Assembly: GCF_025345565.1 (NCBI RefSeq)
Contig: NZ_CP054475.1
Span: 1,580,448 to 1,644,447, forward strand
Length of the DNA: 64,000 nucleotides
From: Thalassolituus hydrocarboniclasticus
Lineage (GTDB): Bacteria > Pseudomonadota > Gammaproteobacteria > Pseudomonadales > Oceanobacteraceae
Reading direction: 5' to 3'
Under the pieces are notes generated by a model. The model did no database searches. It was given only the letters and a program-made list of their open reading frames with translations, and was not told the origin of the DNA. Positions 8,004 to 18,870 of this stretch are shown here, piece by piece. Both the position numbers and the translations under genes were made by a program. Numbering within the stretch: position 1 is the first letter of the stretch; each line of letters begins with the position of its first letter.

Positions 8004-10319
8004 TTATTCGTAGGCAAAGCGGTAGTCGGACAGCAGATAGGTCATCACCGCCATCCAGGCACGGATACTGTAATGATCATCCCGTTCTATGCGCAGTTCG
8101 GTCGGCAGGGTGTCACCTGTGCGGCCATCGGCCAGCCGGTACCAGCGACCACGGCATTCCCACTCCAGTGAAGCGCCCGGATTGGGGTCGTAGTTGCCGC
8201 TGTTGGCCAGTAGCTGCTGTCCCTGTGACCAGACCTGATAGAACAGATCGTAGCTGGCCTGCAGCTCACTGCTGTTGATATCAAGCTGTTCGCCCAGCAG
8301 TACCCAGTGCAGATGCTGCAGGTTGTGTTTGATCATGCTGACAGCCTGAGCATTAATCGTACCGCTAGCGTCTTCAGGCGTGGTGGTTGGCTCAACAAAG
8401 CGGAACAGCTTGCGCTCGGCCGCACTGCGGGTGAAATCCAGTGCGCTGGCGCGGCAGGCCATTTCTGAGGCCATGCGTTGCTGAATGGCGATGGTCAGCC
8501 CGCTGGGCTCGCGGATGCGCTCGGTAATGCTGTCGGAATCGATGCCGCCGTACATGATGCGGTTGTTTTCGTTGCGGAATTCATCCCAGCCAAAGCCCAG
8601 AGTGGCCTGCAGCTTGCGTTGCATCTGCTCCGGGCTGAGGAACTGGCTGGCACCGATATGCTGGTTGCTGACCAGCTTGCCGGCGTCCACGGCTTTAGCG
8701 CGGTAGTAAGGGCTCATGATGATGCCTTTCACCCCGGTTTTGATGTTCCAGCCGTCGGCCGCCATGGCCTGGCCGATGGTGTTGATTACCGCGCGCTGGC
8801 TGTTATAAGCGACCTTATCCGCATCGCTGCCGCTTTCACCGGGCGCTTCGAGCGGCTCCTGGCCGATGATGGCGCTGTAGAGCGTTCGCATGGTGGCGCG
8901 GATAAAACGCGGATCGTTGGCGATTTCATTGCCCAGCCACTGCAGCATATTGCGGAAGTAGCCGCTGCTGCCGGACAGTGGAATGGTTTTTCCTGCCAGA
9001 CCAGCAGGCTCAATATCGGAGCTGTCCCAGCGGTTGGGTGAGGTGCTGCCGGTAACGATAAACTGGCCCCGTTCGGTAAAGTGCTGGAACGCAGAAGACA
9101 CCGGGTCCATCACCTGATGGCAGGCATAGCAGGCCGGATCAAGTAATGTCGGGTTGGCCGTACCGGTGCCTATGCCGTCCCCCGGACGATCGCCCTCGAT
9201 TTTCAGAATATCGGTGTCGAGGAAGTAATCGAACACAATCCGTGAACGATGGCGGTTGCGGTTGGTGAAGGTGGTCGGGTAGCGGTTCAGAAACATCGGC
9301 GAGGTCAGTACACCGGCGTGATAAAGGCCACCCATTTCATATTCGAGATTTTTGGTTACCCGCGCCGGGCGGAAGTCGTTCGGGTCGTAATAAACTTTAA
9401 CACCATTGGCATCACAGACCGGCTCGGCCAGCTGCTTAAAAGATGTGCCGGGATCAACTAATGTTGCTTCATAGACCTGCTGGCTGTACCAGTTCACCAT
9501 CATGTAATCGGCGTTCATGTAGAGCGTATGAGGCAGACCGTTTTGGGCGGCGTAGCGCACCAGCTCAAGAGGTTCGCGGGCCACGGCATCGTTGGTGAGT
9601 GTACGCACACAGCCCCGGATGCTGCTTTGTTCATCCGCCGGGTAAGCGTCGTTGTACCACTTACGTTGCGGGTAATCGTCCGGATCGAGCAGGTTAACCC
9701 CACCTTCGAACTGGTTGCTGGTGAGGTATTTATCGGTCAGCAGCTGTTCGTTGAAGGCTTCCATCAGCCACTGATAAAAGTTCTCTTCATTCATCAGCTG
9801 ATTGAGCGCAAGGCTCAGGCCGGCTTCGCCGTTTTTTTCCACCATAGCAATTTCACTGGCGGTGGGCAGGCGGCCGGCCAGTTGCAGCGCAGCACTGCGC
9901 AATGTTGCGCTGAGTTCGTGATTGACCACGCCTTCCAGTGTGGTGGTTGCCGCGGCGAGGTTATACCCGTTAAAGGCGTACAGAATGTATTCGGCGGTGT
10001 CACTGGCACAGCTGCCGCTGCAGTTGCCAACATTACCGATGGGCATGGTGCGGCTGATTTCATCGGCCAGAACACTCAGGGTTGTGCAGGTTGAGCAGGC
10101 AACCAGTGACGAGCCTATGGGCGTGCCATTGCCATCGACACCGTGGCAGGAAGCGCACTGGCGTTCGTACTGACGCTGGCCTTCAGGGTTGTAATTACCA
10201 ATCAGGCTGCCATTGCCGCCATTCGAAGCGCCGCCAACATCACCGGAATATTCACTTTTACAGCCACTGAGGACAGTACCCAGTGTCAGTATTAATACGA
10301 GCCAGAGTGCGCGTTTCAT
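8004..10319 (-). CDS. Large lipoprotein with two heme-c motifs (DUF1592/DUF1588-like)
   Basis: Start chosen at the ATG at 10319, with GAGGTAAGG just upstream; a longer frame to 10364 lacks this. The 771-residue product has a lipoprotein signal (lipobox LSGC, Cys20), a CASCH heme-c motif at 55-59 in a cytochrome-like domain, and a second CYACH at 397-401 inside a DUF1588-type segment (DPACYACHQVMDP). Cys-rich CSTC and CSGSC lie between 75 and 105. It is the partner type of DUF1501 proteins. It is probably an envelope-anchored electron carrier or oxidoreductase and first gene of the operon that ends with apbE. Substrate unknown. Confidence 0.8.
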   Translation of the reverse strand: MKRALWLVLILTLGTVLSGCKSEYSGDVGGASNGGNGSLIGNYNPEGQRQYERQCASCHGVDGNGTPIGSSLVACSTCTTLSVLADEISRTMPIGNVGNCSGSCASDTAEYILYAFNGYNLAAATTTLEGVVNHELSATLRSAALQLAGRLPTASEIAMVEKNGEAGLSLALNQLMNEENFYQWLMEAFNEQLLTDKYLTSNQFEGGVNLLDPDDYPQRKWYNDAYPADEQSSIRGCVRTLTNDAVAREPLELVRYAAQNGLPHTLYMNADYMMVNWYSQQVYEATLVDPGTSFKQLAEPVCDANGVKVYYDPNDFRPARVTKNLEYEMGGLYHAGVLTSPMFLNRYPTTFTNRNRHRSRIVFDYFLDTDILKIEGDRPGDGIGTGTANPTLLDPACYACHQVMDPVSSAFQHFTERGQFIVTGSTSPNRWDSSDIEPAGLAGKTIPLSGSSGYFRNMLQWLGNEIANDPRFIRATMRTLYSAIIGQEPLEAPGESGSDADKVAYNSQRAVINTIGQAMAADGWNIKTGVKGIIMSPYYRAKAVDAGKLVSNQHIGASQFLSPEQMQRKLQATLGFGWDEFRNENNRIMYGGIDSDSITERIREPSGLTIAIQQRMASEMACRASALDFTRSAAERKLFRFVEPTTTPEDASGTINAQAVSMIKHNLQHLHWVLLGEQLDINSSELQASYDLFYQVWSQGQQLLANSGNYDPNPGASLEWECRGRWYRLADGRTGDTLPTELRIERDDHYSIRAWMAVMTYLLSDYRFAYE

Positions 10320-10627
10320 CCTTACCTCACCGCATTGCCTGATGCCTTCTGTGGGCATTTTCATTGTGATCGCCTTTTATAACAGGCTGGCAGTGAAAAA
10401 ACGGTGAATAGTGCGCAACTCTGATGATATGGCACGACCTGAATTGTGATTTTTTTGTAGTTCGTAAAGGTAATTTTTTGTTAAGCACCAGCCGGCCTGG
10501 ATATTTTATAATTAATAAAATTATCTTTTAATTTTGCACGGGAGTTCTTTTTTGGGGTGATCGTCCGCTATTCCGGCGTGATAGTTTACGGCTGCTAGAC
10601 TGAATTCATCATATGGATGGGTTTGCT
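10320..10627. promoter_or_regulatory. Divergent intergenic region
   Basis: About 300 bases separate the redox operon (-) from the diguanylate cyclase gene (+). The right half is very AT-rich (TTTTATAATTAATAAAATTA near 10504). It must carry both promoters, but I could not fix convincing -35/-10 pairs. No ORF or RNA gene is supported here. Confidence 0.4.
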
Positions 10628-12619
10628 ATGTCCCAGCGATTATTTTCGCCCTTCGTTTTAATCTGGTTGGTGGTTCTTTCATGTTCGGATGTTCTGGCAG
10701 CTGGCGCTGATATTACCGGTGATGAACCTAATGCCGACCAATTATCCGTCAGCGCTGCATCGGTAGAGGAATATGTTGATATCCGCACACTGGCGTCGGG
10801 GCAGGAGCTTGACCCTGTGCTGCAGTACTATGAGGATGCAAAAGCAGATATTCAGGGGTTACCTCCGGTAACTCTGGGTTGGCAACGCAATCAGCACCAT
10901 AATATGGCTTTTGGTTATACCGATTCGGTGTACTGGTTCCGTCTGGCGTTGAGTAATCCGGGCGATCAGGTTGAGCAGCGCTTTCTCAGTCTGACCTATC
11001 CGGTTCTTGATCATGTGCGTGTTTATCACCGGCACAAAGACGGTGAGTGGCAAACGCTGGAATTGGGGGATAAGCAAGCATTCCATCAGCGGCCGGTTAT
11101 TCACCGTTATTTTGTAATACCACTGACGCTGCAGGCTGGGCAGGCTGATGAGTGGATATTTCGCGTAGAGACATCCAGCTCTATGCAGTTCCCATTAAGT
11201 ATCTGGCAAGAGCGTGATTTTTTTATTCACGATCAGCATCAGGTTCTGGGCATGGGGCTGTACTACGGCATCATGTTGATTATGGTGTTGTACAACCTGT
11301 TTATTTTTCTGGCTGTGCGCGAAGCTAACTATCTGTATTACGTTTTTTACGTTGGCAGCATGGCTGCATTCCTTGGAAGCCTGCAGGGAATTAACTTTCA
11401 GTATCTTTGGCCTGAATCCACAAGATGGAACGATCAGAGCATCATTGTTTTTCTCAGTGGCGTTGTCGTTTTTGCTGCGATTTTTACCCGTAATTTTCTC
11501 AATCTTCAGGATGTGAACTGGCTTAACCGCTCTTTTCTGGTGATTGTTTTTGCCGCGCTGGCCATTGTTGTTCTGAGCAACATCATTCCTTACCACACCA
11601 TGATCCGGATTTTGATTGCTACGGCGGTACTGGGCATTGGACTTGCTATTTATAGTGGCATATTGCGCTGGAGTCAGGGTTATTCCTCGGCCCGGTATTA
11701 TACCGTGGCCTGGTCGTCGATGCTGGTGGGTGGGGCGATACTGGCGATGAATAAGTTCAATATTATCCCGCGTAATGTCTTTACTGAAAATATCATTCAG
11801 TTTGGCTCGGCGTTAGAAGTGATTTTGCTTTCTTTTGCTCTGGCCGACCGGCTGAATCAGGAAAAACGTGAACGTTTTGAAGCGCAGATCACTGCCTTTG
11901 AACATGAAAAAATCGCCCGTATCGCTCAGGAAGATGCGCTTGAACAGGAGCGTAATGCGCGGCTTGCCCAGGAAAAAGCACTGGAGCACGAGCGGGCTGC
12001 ACGGGAAGCCCAGGCCAAAGCACTTGAGGTTCAGCGTAAGGCAACAGAAACTCTGGAGTTACGCGTTAAAGAGCGCACGCTTGAACTGGAAGATGCTAAC
12101 CGTAAGCTGGAGCTTATGAGCATTACCGATCCGCTGACCAATGTTCGCAATCGTCGTTTCTTTGATCAGATAATGCAGCGGGAAATGGCGCGGGCAATCC
12201 GTGAACGAGAACCTCTCAGTCTGTTAATGCTCGATGTGGATTATTTTAAAAAGGTTAATGATGTACACGGGCATCAGGCAGGGGATGAAATTCTGCGCGT
12301 TGTCGCCCAGGCTATTCGCCAGACCGTGCACCGCAATACGGATCTGATTGCGCGTTATGGTGGTGAAGAGTTTATTCTTATTTTACCCAATACCGAACTG
12401 TCGGGCGCTATGCTGGTCGCCGAGTGTCTGCGCAAAACCATTGCAAACCTGAGCTTTGATCGTCTGGCAGAGGGGCTGAAAGTGACGGTCAGTATTGGTG
12501 TTCATGGTGATGTGCCGAAATATCAGGATGGGCCTGAATATTGGGTCCGTTGTGCCGATGAAGCACTTTATTATGCCAAAGCCAATGGCCGTAATCAGGT
12601 AACGCATTACCGCAGTTAA
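10628..12619 (+). CDS. Membrane diguanylate cyclase, 7TMR-DISM sensor plus GGDEF
   Basis: The protein (663 residues from the ATG at 10628; an ATG at 10613 is also possible) has a signal peptide, an extracytoplasmic 7TMR-DISM-type beta domain (about 40-190), seven hydrophobic segments (about 200-400), a long charged coiled coil (about 405-490, repeating ALEQERNARLAQEKA-like units) and a C-terminal GGDEF domain. The active site reads GGEEF (about 578-582), and the RNTD placed as in PleD is an intact inhibitory I-site. So it should make c-di-GMP and be product-inhibited. The ligand of the sensor is unknown; carbohydrates are common for this fold. The gene is monocistronic and ends at a shared terminator. 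Confidence 0.9.
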   Translation: MSQRLFSPFVLIWLVVLSCSDVLAAGADITGDEPNADQLSVSAASVEEYVDIRTLASGQELDPVLQYYEDAKADIQGLPPVTLGWQRNQHHNMAFGYTDSVYWFRLALSNPGDQVEQRFLSLTYPVLDHVRVYHRHKDGEWQTLELGDKQAFHQRPVIHRYFVIPLTLQAGQADEWIFRVETSSSMQFPLSIWQERDFFIHDQHQVLGMGLYYGIMLIMVLYNLFIFLAVREANYLYYVFYVGSMAAFLGSLQGINFQYLWPESTRWNDQSIIVFLSGVVVFAAIFTRNFLNLQDVNWLNRSFLVIVFAALAIVVLSNIIPYHTMIRILIATAVLGIGLAIYSGILRWSQGYSSARYYTVAWSSMLVGGAILAMNKFNIIPRNVFTENIIQFGSALEVILLSFALADRLNQEKRERFEAQITAFEHEKIARIAQEDALEQERNARLAQEKALEHERAAREAQAKALEVQRKATETLELRVKERTLELEDANRKLELMSITDPLTNVRNRRFFDQIMQREMARAIREREPLSLLMLDVDYFKKVNDVHGHQAGDEILRVVAQAIRQTVHRNTDLIARYGGEEFILILPNTELSGAMLVAECLRKTIANLSFDRLAEGLKVTVSIGVHGDVPKYQDGPEYWVRCADEALYYAKANGRNQVTHYRS

Positions 12620-12632
12620 GCTTCTGAAAAAT

Positions 12633-12667
12633 AAAAAAGAAAGGCTGCCCGGCAACCTTTCTTTTTT
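12633..12667. terminator. Bidirectional intrinsic terminator
   Basis: Long stem AAAGAAAGG...CCTTTCTTT with an inner TGCC/GGCA pair, T-rich on both sides. It separates the convergent diguanylate cyclase and chemoreceptor genes. Confidence 0.85.
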
Positions 12668-12702
12668 ATGGTCTTTCATTTTACCCTGTCGTTTATTATT
12701 CC

Positions 12703-14367
12703 TTATTGGCTTCGGTAACCAATCCTGAAGCCTCCCCAGTGGCGGCCGTTTACATAAACAGGCACAGATAAATCGTGCATTACTTCACCGGTATCCCGCT
12801 TATAGGTTTGCAGTAAGAAGGGTTGGGTGTTTGCTCCGCAGCGTGCTCCGGTTCGGTCATTAAAAATACGTTTAGTCCGGTTCTGCAGCAGGTCTTTGGC
12901 ATAGTCCCCGCTCAGCGGCTGGCAGAAACGTTTGTTATGGGTGGGGAAGTAACCGTTAACGTCAACGGCACCGGCATAGGCAAAATCGCTGTTACGCTCA
13001 AGAATCGGTTCCTGAATAGCCGGAAAATTCTGGTCGCTGAAGGTGTCATAGCTGGTTGAATACTTGGTAGGGCTGGTGCCTTTAATTGGCTGATAGTTTT
13101 TATCAAATACCTGATCTTCGCTCAGCATCCCTTTCTTTATCGCTTCACTCAGCAGGTGGCCAATGGCTGCTGCTGCATCAGTTGCTTCTTTTTTTGCCTT
13201 GTCATGAAGCTCTCCCAGTTCACTGTTGCCAAACGCCTCGTAAATTTTTTCGGCCGTCTCGGAAAGGCTGAGGGAACGTTCGGCAATGGAGGCAATTTCG
13301 TATTCGGTCAGTTGCAGCCGTTTACTGGTTTCCTGCACGATGGAGGAAATATGGCGGATATTCTGACTGTTTTCCTGAACGCTGGATGCAATAGTGTTGA
13401 TGCTGTGTTCGATTTCCTCAGAGCGATCATAAATATCATTAAGGTGTGTACTTATTTTTTGCGTCATCTGCACACCATGATCAATGGTGACCGTTAATTG
13501 CTGGCTGTTGTTGACGGCATTTTTAATTTCCAGATTAATCTGATTGACGGTTTCGCCGATCTGCTGCGTGGCGCCGGAGGTTTTGGCCGCCAGAGCGCGT
13601 ACTTCATCGGCCACGACCGCAAATCCCCGTCCCTGTTCACCGGCCCGTGCGGCCTCGATGGCGGCGTTCAGAGCCAGCAGGTTCGTTTGTTCAGCAATAT
13701 CACTGATGACGCCGGTAACGGCTTTAATCTCTTCTGATTTGGCTTCCAGTTGAGCAATAAGCTCAGCGTTGGTGTTGACCTGCTGCCGGGTACCTTCCAT
13801 TTGAGGAATGGTTTCATCAACGGCTTTTTTACCATGGGAGTTAATGGTTTTGGCTTCACTGGCTGCGCGGGAGGCCTCCTGAGTCTGGTTAACCATATGC
13901 TCAACGGTGTCGTGAATCTGATTAGCTGATGCGACAATCTGGTTTGTGTCAGCGACCTCATCATGAATCTTGGTTTTCATCTGGTCGGCGGCATAGGACA
14001 TCTCTGCTGCGGCAATTGCAATACGGCCACCATGTTCTGACAGGCGCGCTTTCAGTTGTGCATAGACTGCGAGCTGCTCATCAATGCGCTGCATTTCTGC
14101 CTGCAGATAATCGGGCAAGGGGTGGCGACCCCGATCATGTTCTTCACTATTGTGCGTCAGCCGGTGCGCGATCTGGTGGCTGAACACGATTTGCGGCTTT
14201 ATTACTGCGCGGTATAGCAGCGCGAGCGTGACAATGCAGGTAAACAATACAGCTGCAGCTTCTTTCAGGGTCAGCAGGTCGGGGAGATTCATTACCTGCA
14301 CAGCCAGCAGGCTGAGCAGCGCACTGACAATGGTCGTTAGCAGTATTCTGATGCCTTGCTTTGACAT
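12703..14367 (-). CDS. Methyl-accepting chemotaxis protein with C-terminal sensor-like domain
   Basis: The start at 14367 has GGAG at the right distance (a frame extends to 14394). The 554-residue protein has two N-terminal membrane segments (about 6-28 and 38-56) with almost no periplasmic loop, a cytoplasmic coiled coil, and the conserved hairpin tip ([20 protein letters not shown]) near 235-260. After the signalling helices comes a distinct domain of about 120 residues ending [18 protein letters not shown]...GGFRIGY. This C-terminal domain is recurrent in such receptors and probably senses an intracellular signal. The receptor feeds CheA/CheW; the ligand is unknown. Confidence 0.88.
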   Translation of the reverse strand: MSKQGIRILLTTIVSALLSLLAVQVMNLPDLLTLKEAAAVLFTCIVTLALLYRAVIKPQIVFSHQIAHRLTHNSEEHDRGRHPLPDYLQAEMQRIDEQLAVYAQLKARLSEHGGRIAIAAAEMSYAADQMKTKIHDEVADTNQIVASANQIHDTVEHMVNQTQEASRAASEAKTINSHGKKAVDETIPQMEGTRQQVNTNAELIAQLEAKSEEIKAVTGVISDIAEQTNLLALNAAIEAARAGEQGRGFAVVADEVRALAAKTSGATQQIGETVNQINLEIKNAVNNSQQLTVTIDHGVQMTQKISTHLNDIYDRSEEIEHSINTIASSVQENSQNIRHISSIVQETSKRLQLTEYEIASIAERSLSLSETAEKIYEAFGNSELGELHDKAKKEATDAAAAIGHLLSEAIKKGMLSEDQVFDKNYQPIKGTSPTKYSTSYDTFSDQNFPAIQEPILERNSDFAYAGAVDVNGYFPTHNKRFCQPLSGDYAKDLLQNRTKRIFNDRTGARCGANTQPFLLQTYKRDTGEVMHDLSVPVYVNGRHWGGFRIGYRSQ

Positions 14368-14477
14368 AACGGACTCCGGAGTCTCCATCTGCAAAGCTTA
14401 GCCAAAGCAGCCATTTAGGGTAGGGGGCATTGGTCGTAGTCCGCGCAATTTTGCGCATTTGCCGCAGCACTGAATGA

Positions 14478-14512
14478 GAAAAGCCCCGCAGGAACCGGAT
14501 TCCTTTGGGGCT
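14478..14512 (-). terminator. Intrinsic terminator of the collagen-like gene
   Basis: On the minus strand AGCCCC-AAAGGAA-TCCGG-TTCCTGC-GGGGCT is followed by TTTTC. The outer stem AGCCCC/GGGGCT is reinforced by GGAA/TTCC inside. Confidence 0.75.
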
Positions 14513-14533
14513 GTGGTTAGGAGGAGGGGAAGG

Positions 14534-17500
14534 TTATTGCGGTACCTCCTCCTCTTCTACATCGCCTGTCGCGATACCGACCAGAGCAGATACCGAGGTC
14601 TGGATACCGGACCAGTCAATGCTGCCGTTGTCGATCTGATCAGGTCCGTTGATGACCCTGATACTGATCGAGTACATAGAGTGCACTGCCATCAGTGAGT
14701 TACTGCCGGGATCAATACGGACGGAGCAGCCTTTACCGTCATACGTATCTTTTGTGATCTCGCAGAATAGCTCAGAGAAGTACGGAGCGCTGCCGTCGGT
14801 TTTTTCCAGCCAGACTTCGAAGCGGATCTTCTCGTTGTTAGCCTGGAAAGCGGCGGAGGTACGAACGACCAGATTGGTTACATAACCTGAGTAAGCCAAT
14901 GGCAGGGCCACGACCTCATGCTCATTGGAGGTATCACCCAAACCAATGAACTTGATACCACCGGAACCCACGGTCTGGTCAGAGCTGAAAGGCAGGTTCA
15001 CACGGTCAAACGGACCTTCCGGACCCGCTGGCCCCTGAGGGCCTTCAGGACCCTGAGGACCGGTAGCACCGGTTTCCCCCTGATCGCCTTGGTCGCCTTT
15101 AGGACCTTGTGGACCGATCGGACCAGTCAGACCCATAGGGCCCATTGGACCAACAGGACCGACATCGCCCTGATCGCCTTTAGGGCCAGTAGCACCGGTC
15201 TCACCTTGCGGACCGACAGGACCGGTCAGGCCGATCTCACCCTGAGGCCCTTGTGGGCCGACATCACCCTGATCGCCTTTAGGGCCAGTGGCACCGGTTT
15301 CGCCTTGCGGACCCTGCGGACCGACAGGACCGGTCAGGCCGATCTCACCCTGATCGCCTTTAGGGCCAGTAGCACCGGTTTCGCCTTGCGGACCCTGAGG
15401 GCCTACAGGACCAGTCAGACCGATCTCACCCTGAGGACCTTGTGGACCGACATCGCCCTGGTCGCCTTTAGGGCCAGTAGCACCGCTCTCACCTTGCGGA
15501 CCCTGAGGACCGACAGGACCAGTCAGGCCGATCTCGCCCTGAGGACCTTGTGGGCCAACAGGACCAACTTCACCGACGTTACCCTGTGGACCCTGATCGC
15601 CTTGCGGACCCTGAGGGCCGACAGGGCCGACATCACCCTGATCGCCTTTAGGGCCAGTAGGACCGGTCTCACCTTGCGGACCCTGAGGGCCGACAGGACC
15701 AGTCAGGCCGATCTCGCCCTGAGGACCTTGTGGGCCAACAGGACCAACTTCACCGACGTTACCCTGTGGACCCTGATCGCCTTGCGGACCCTGCGGACCG
15801 ATAGGACCAGTCAGGCCGATCTCACCTTGCGGACCCTGAGGGCCGACAGGACCGGCATCACCCTGATCGCCTTTAGGTCCGGTAGCACCGGTTTCGCCTT
15901 GCGGACCCTGAGGACCGACAGGACCAGTCAGGCCGATCTCACCCTGAGGACCTTGTGGACCGACAGGGCCGACATCACCCTGATCGCCTTTAGGGCCAGT
16001 AGGACCGGTCTCACCTTGCGGACCCTGAGGGCCGACAGGACCAGTCAGGCCGATCTCGCCCTGAGGACCTTGTGGGCCAACAGGACCAACTTCACCGACG
16101 TTACCCTGTGGACCCTGATCGCCTTGCGGACCCTGAGGGCCGACAGGACCAGTCAGGCCGATCTCACCCTGAGGACCTTGTGGGCCGACATCGCCCTGGT
16201 CGCCTTTAGCACCGGTTTCACCCTGCGGGCCAACGGGGCCGGTCAAGCCGATCTCGCCCTGAGGACCTTGTGGACCGACAGGACCGGTTAAACCGATCTC
16301 GCCTTGAGGACCCTGAGGACCGACAGGACCGGTCAAGCCGATTTCACCCTGAGGACCTTGTGGACCGACAGGGCCGACATCACCCTGATCGCCTTTAGGT
16401 CCGGTAGCACCGGTTTCACCTTGCGGACCCTGAGGACCGACAGGACCGGTCAAGCCGATTTCACCCTGAGGACCTTGTGGACCGACAGGGCCGACATCAC
16501 CCTGATCGCCTTTAGGTCCGGTAGCACCGGTTTCACCTTGCGGACCCTGAGGACCGACAGGACCAGTCAGGCCGATCTCACCCTGAGGACCTTGTGGGCC
16601 GACAGGACCAACTTCACCCTGATCGCCTTTAGGTCCGGTAGCACCGGTTTCGCCTTGCGGACCCTGAGGGCCTACAGGACCAGTCAGACCGATCTCACCT
16701 TGCGGACCCTGAGGACCGACAGGACCAGTCAAGCCGATCTCGCCCTGATCGCCTTTAGGTCCGGTAGCACCGGTTTCACCTTGCGGACCCTGAGGACCGA
16801 CAGGACCAGTCAGGCCGATCTCGCCCTGAGGACCTTGTGGGCCAACAGGACCAACTTCACCGACGTTACCCTGTGGACCCTGATCGCCTTGCGGACCCTG
16901 CGGACCGATAGGACCAGTCAGGCCGATCTCACCTTGCGGACCCTGAGGGCCGACAGGACCGACATCACCCTGATCGCCTTTAGGTCCGGTAGCACCGGTT
17001 TCGCCTTGCGGACCCTGAGGACCGACAGGGCCAGTAGCACCGATTTCGCCTTGCGGACCTTGAGGACCAACGGGGCCAGTCAGACCCATAGGACCCATAG
17101 GACCAGTGTCGCCCTGAAGTCCCTGTGGGCCTTCGGCGCCGATGGTCAGGTCATATAAATCGTGTTGGGTGCTGGTACCACCTTCATAGCCACCGAAATC
17201 CGACAGCACCAGGCTGCCGTAGACATCACCGACATTCAGTGGCTGAGAGCACGAAGTATGAACAGACAATGTCTGGGTACTGCTGCCATCCGTTACTACA
17301 AAGTCGAGGCTGTTATTCCAGCGGTCGTAGTTAGAGGTAACGATAAACTGTTCACCTGGTTGTATGCCGCTGCTTGGGGTTACATCCCAGCGGTCACCGT
17401 ATTTACCAGAGGTGGTAACAGAGATCGGCCCACTTAATGCTCCCAGATCGTTACACACGGCGTCTTCCTGTGGCAGTGGGTACTGACACAGACTGGGCTG

Positions 17501-17914
17501 ATATTCAAAAGTGAGTGAATCCGGTTTGCCATTGTCGCAACTGGCAAAGGGTCGGGTGGTGACAATTTTAAGCAGGTAATCACCCGCCGGTACTTTTCCC
17601 GGACCATAGAAGTTGGCGGCCTGAGGCAGGTCGACGACAACACAGTCAAAACTGTCGGTTACGTCCAGCGGTGGTGCCGGAAGTAAATCGCAGGAAGATT
17701 GGTCAGAGGAAAGAGGTAGCGGGGCAGGTTCAGTCCCGAAATAAATTGCGGGGTCAGGGGCCGGGTCTCCAACCCAGAATTCAGTCCCCCAGATCACCAG
17801 ATATTCTGGCGTTTGTGGTGGTTCGACCTGAACTTCGTGGATTTTTGTCGCGGCCTGCACGGTCGCTGCTATGGGGAATAGCAGCATAAGCATGAGGCGA
17901 AGTGTTTTTATCAT
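14534..17914 (-). CDS. Secreted collagen-like triple-helix repeat protein
   Basis: The 1126-residue protein has a signal peptide (1-22), an N-terminal globular part of about 230 residues with several cysteines, an uninterrupted Gly-X-Y domain from about 256 to 968 (roughly 237 triplets), and a C-terminal domain of about 155 residues ending in an acidic tail. The collagen part is built from blocks such as [27 protein letters not shown] and [12 protein letters not shown]. Such proteins form trimeric stalks at bacterial or phage surfaces, and the C-terminal domain may nucleate trimerisation or bind a ligand. No sortase or lipoprotein anchor is present. Adhesion or appendage function is inference. 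AGGA precedes the ATG. Confidence 0.9.
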   Translation of the reverse strand: MIKTLRLMLMLLFPIAATVQAATKIHEVQVEPPQTPEYLVIWGTEFWVGDPAPDPAIYFGTEPAPLPLSSDQSSCDLLPAPPLDVTDSFDCVVVDLPQAANFYGPGKVPAGDYLLKIVTTRPFASCDNGKPDSLTFEYQPSLCQYPLPQEDAVCNDLGALSGPISVTTSGKYGDRWDVTPSSGIQPGEQFIVTSNYDRWNNSLDFVVTDGSSTQTLSVHTSCSQPLNVGDVYGSLVLSDFGGYEGGTSTQHDLYDLTIGAEGPQGLQGDTGPMGPMGLTGPVGPQGPQGEIGATGPVGPQGPQGETGATGPKGDQGDVGPVGPQGPQGEIGLTGPIGPQGPQGDQGPQGNVGEVGPVGPQGPQGEIGLTGPVGPQGPQGETGATGPKGDQGEIGLTGPVGPQGPQGEIGLTGPVGPQGPQGETGATGPKGDQGEVGPVGPQGPQGEIGLTGPVGPQGPQGETGATGPKGDQGDVGPVGPQGPQGEIGLTGPVGPQGPQGETGATGPKGDQGDVGPVGPQGPQGEIGLTGPVGPQGPQGEIGLTGPVGPQGPQGEIGLTGPVGPQGETGAKGDQGDVGPQGPQGEIGLTGPVGPQGPQGDQGPQGNVGEVGPVGPQGPQGEIGLTGPVGPQGPQGETGPTGPKGDQGDVGPVGPQGPQGEIGLTGPVGPQGPQGETGATGPKGDQGDAGPVGPQGPQGEIGLTGPIGPQGPQGDQGPQGNVGEVGPVGPQGPQGEIGLTGPVGPQGPQGETGPTGPKGDQGDVGPVGPQGPQGDQGPQGNVGEVGPVGPQGPQGEIGLTGPVGPQGPQGESGATGPKGDQGDVGPQGPQGEIGLTGPVGPQGPQGETGATGPKGDQGEIGLTGPVGPQGPQGETGATGPKGDQGDVGPQGPQGEIGLTGPVGPQGETGATGPKGDQGDVGPVGPMGPMGLTGPIGPQGPKGDQGDQGETGATGPQGPEGPQGPAGPEGPFDRVNLPFSSDQTVGSGGIKFIGLGDTSNEHEVVALPLAYSGYVTNLVVRTSAAFQANNEKIRFEVWLEKTDGSAPYFSELFCEITKDTYDGKGCSVRIDPGSNSLMAVHSMYSISIRVINGPDQIDNGSIDWSGIQTSVSALVGIATGDVEEEEVPQ
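15010..17140 (-). repeat. Collagen-coding tandem DNA repeat array
   Basis: About 2.1 kb of near-identical 27-, 36- and 45-base blocks form higher-order units of about 117 bases (39 residues). Many blocks are identical at third codon positions, for example the segment with ACCAACTTCACCGACGTTAC recurs at about 15565, 15745, 16085 and 16855. This points to recent expansion or gene conversion, and to length instability. Confidence 0.9.
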
Positions 17915-17926
17915 GTCCGGTTCCTC

Positions 17927-17943
17927 GAGCCTGATTCAGGCTC
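17927..17943 (-). promoter_or_regulatory. Perfect palindrome in the collagen gene leader
   Basis: GAGCCTGATTCAGGCTC can form a 7-bp hairpin with a 3-base loop directly upstream of the ribosome binding site of the collagen-like gene, or serve as an operator. Its role is unknown. Confidence 0.5.
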
Positions 17944-18612
17944 ATTCAGCATCTCAATAGTCGTCAGCTGTTGAGGGTAAGAAGGGAATGATCAGTCAAA
18001 ACACTAGAAGGAAGTTCCGGGGTAAACAATGAAAGTAGTGGTATTTCATTAGACGGAATCTGGATAAAAAGTTAACCAAATGCGACAGAATGAATTAAGT
18101 CGGTTACGGAATTGCAATCAGGAAATAAAGAAATGAAACACGAAGTTAACAGTTGGCTACAAAAAAATATTTCGTTTTAATTTGTTTGAAAAATCTCGTT
18201 ACAGAGTGAGTGTTTGGGGCGGATTTTTGGCGAATTCCTGTCTATCTGTACGGAAAATGATGGGCAGAGTTTTTTCACCCGGCTTTTGGAAATTGCTGGT
18301 TTTATATTAATGATTATTCTATTGCCAGTGGCCGATAATCAATTACTTCTGATTGTTTTATTTGTAATTTAAAACTGGCTGTTACCGGTTGTCTGTTTAG
18401 TTTTTTGTAAATAAGAAAATGCAGTAATGATAAGTCGGACAGATTGCTCTGATGGGTATCGGTGACGCAGTGCAGACGGATAGGGTTAAAGGAACAGATG
18501 CCGAGGTCGTTGCAACAGATGCAGATTCAGCCAGACTGAAAAAATTAGCTTATTTGGATGGGATTTTATTTTGGGGAGGGGATATTTTTAATCACCATCT
18601 TCGTCAGAAGAA
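17944..18612. other. AT-rich gap between the collagen gene and tRNA array
   Basis: About 670 bases without a supported gene. It is AT-rich with short homopolymer runs and should contain the collagen-gene promoter and the end of the tRNA transcript. On the minus strand CACCATTCTTC pairs with GAAGATGGTG just after the last tRNA, which may mark the 3' processing or termination region. Confidence 0.5.
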
Positions 18613-18698
18613 TGGTGCCCAGGGAGAGACTCGAACTCTCACGAGCATAGCTCACAGCGACCTGAACACTGCGTGTCTACCAATTTCACCACCTGGGC
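18613..18698 (-). tRNA. tRNA-Leu (anticodon CAG)
   Basis: 86 bases including encoded CCA. Acceptor arm GCCCAGG/CCTGGGC, anticodon loop TTCAGGT in stem CAGTG/CGCTG, a long variable arm as expected for leucine, and T-loop GTTCGAGTC. Fourth in transcription order of the array. Confidence 0.95.
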
Positions 18699-18744
18699 AG
18701 GGGTAAGGCTGTTAACCTTTCAAATTGTCACCATTCTTTAAGAA

Positions 18745-18830
18745 TGGTGCCGAAGGAGAGACTCGAACTCTCACGAGCATAGCTCACAGCGACCTGAACA
18801 CTGCGTGTCTACCAATTTCACCACTTCGGC
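18745..18830 (-). tRNA. tRNA-Leu (anticodon CAG)
   Basis: 86 bases with CCA. The body is identical to its neighbours, but the acceptor stem is GCCGAAG/CTTCGGC instead of GCCCAGG, with compensating changes on both sides. Confidence 0.95.
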
Positions 18831-18870
18831 GTGGGTCTGTAAGTCTGACGACTTATCAGTTTCTAACTAA

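Noticed and set aside
14918-17158. Two long plus-strand open frames (457 and 284 codons) opposite the collagen gene
   Set aside because: They are the reverse reading of the Gly-X-Y repeats (Thr/Leu/Arg/Ala repeats), with no ribosome site or family; the minus-strand gene has signal peptide, domains and terminator.
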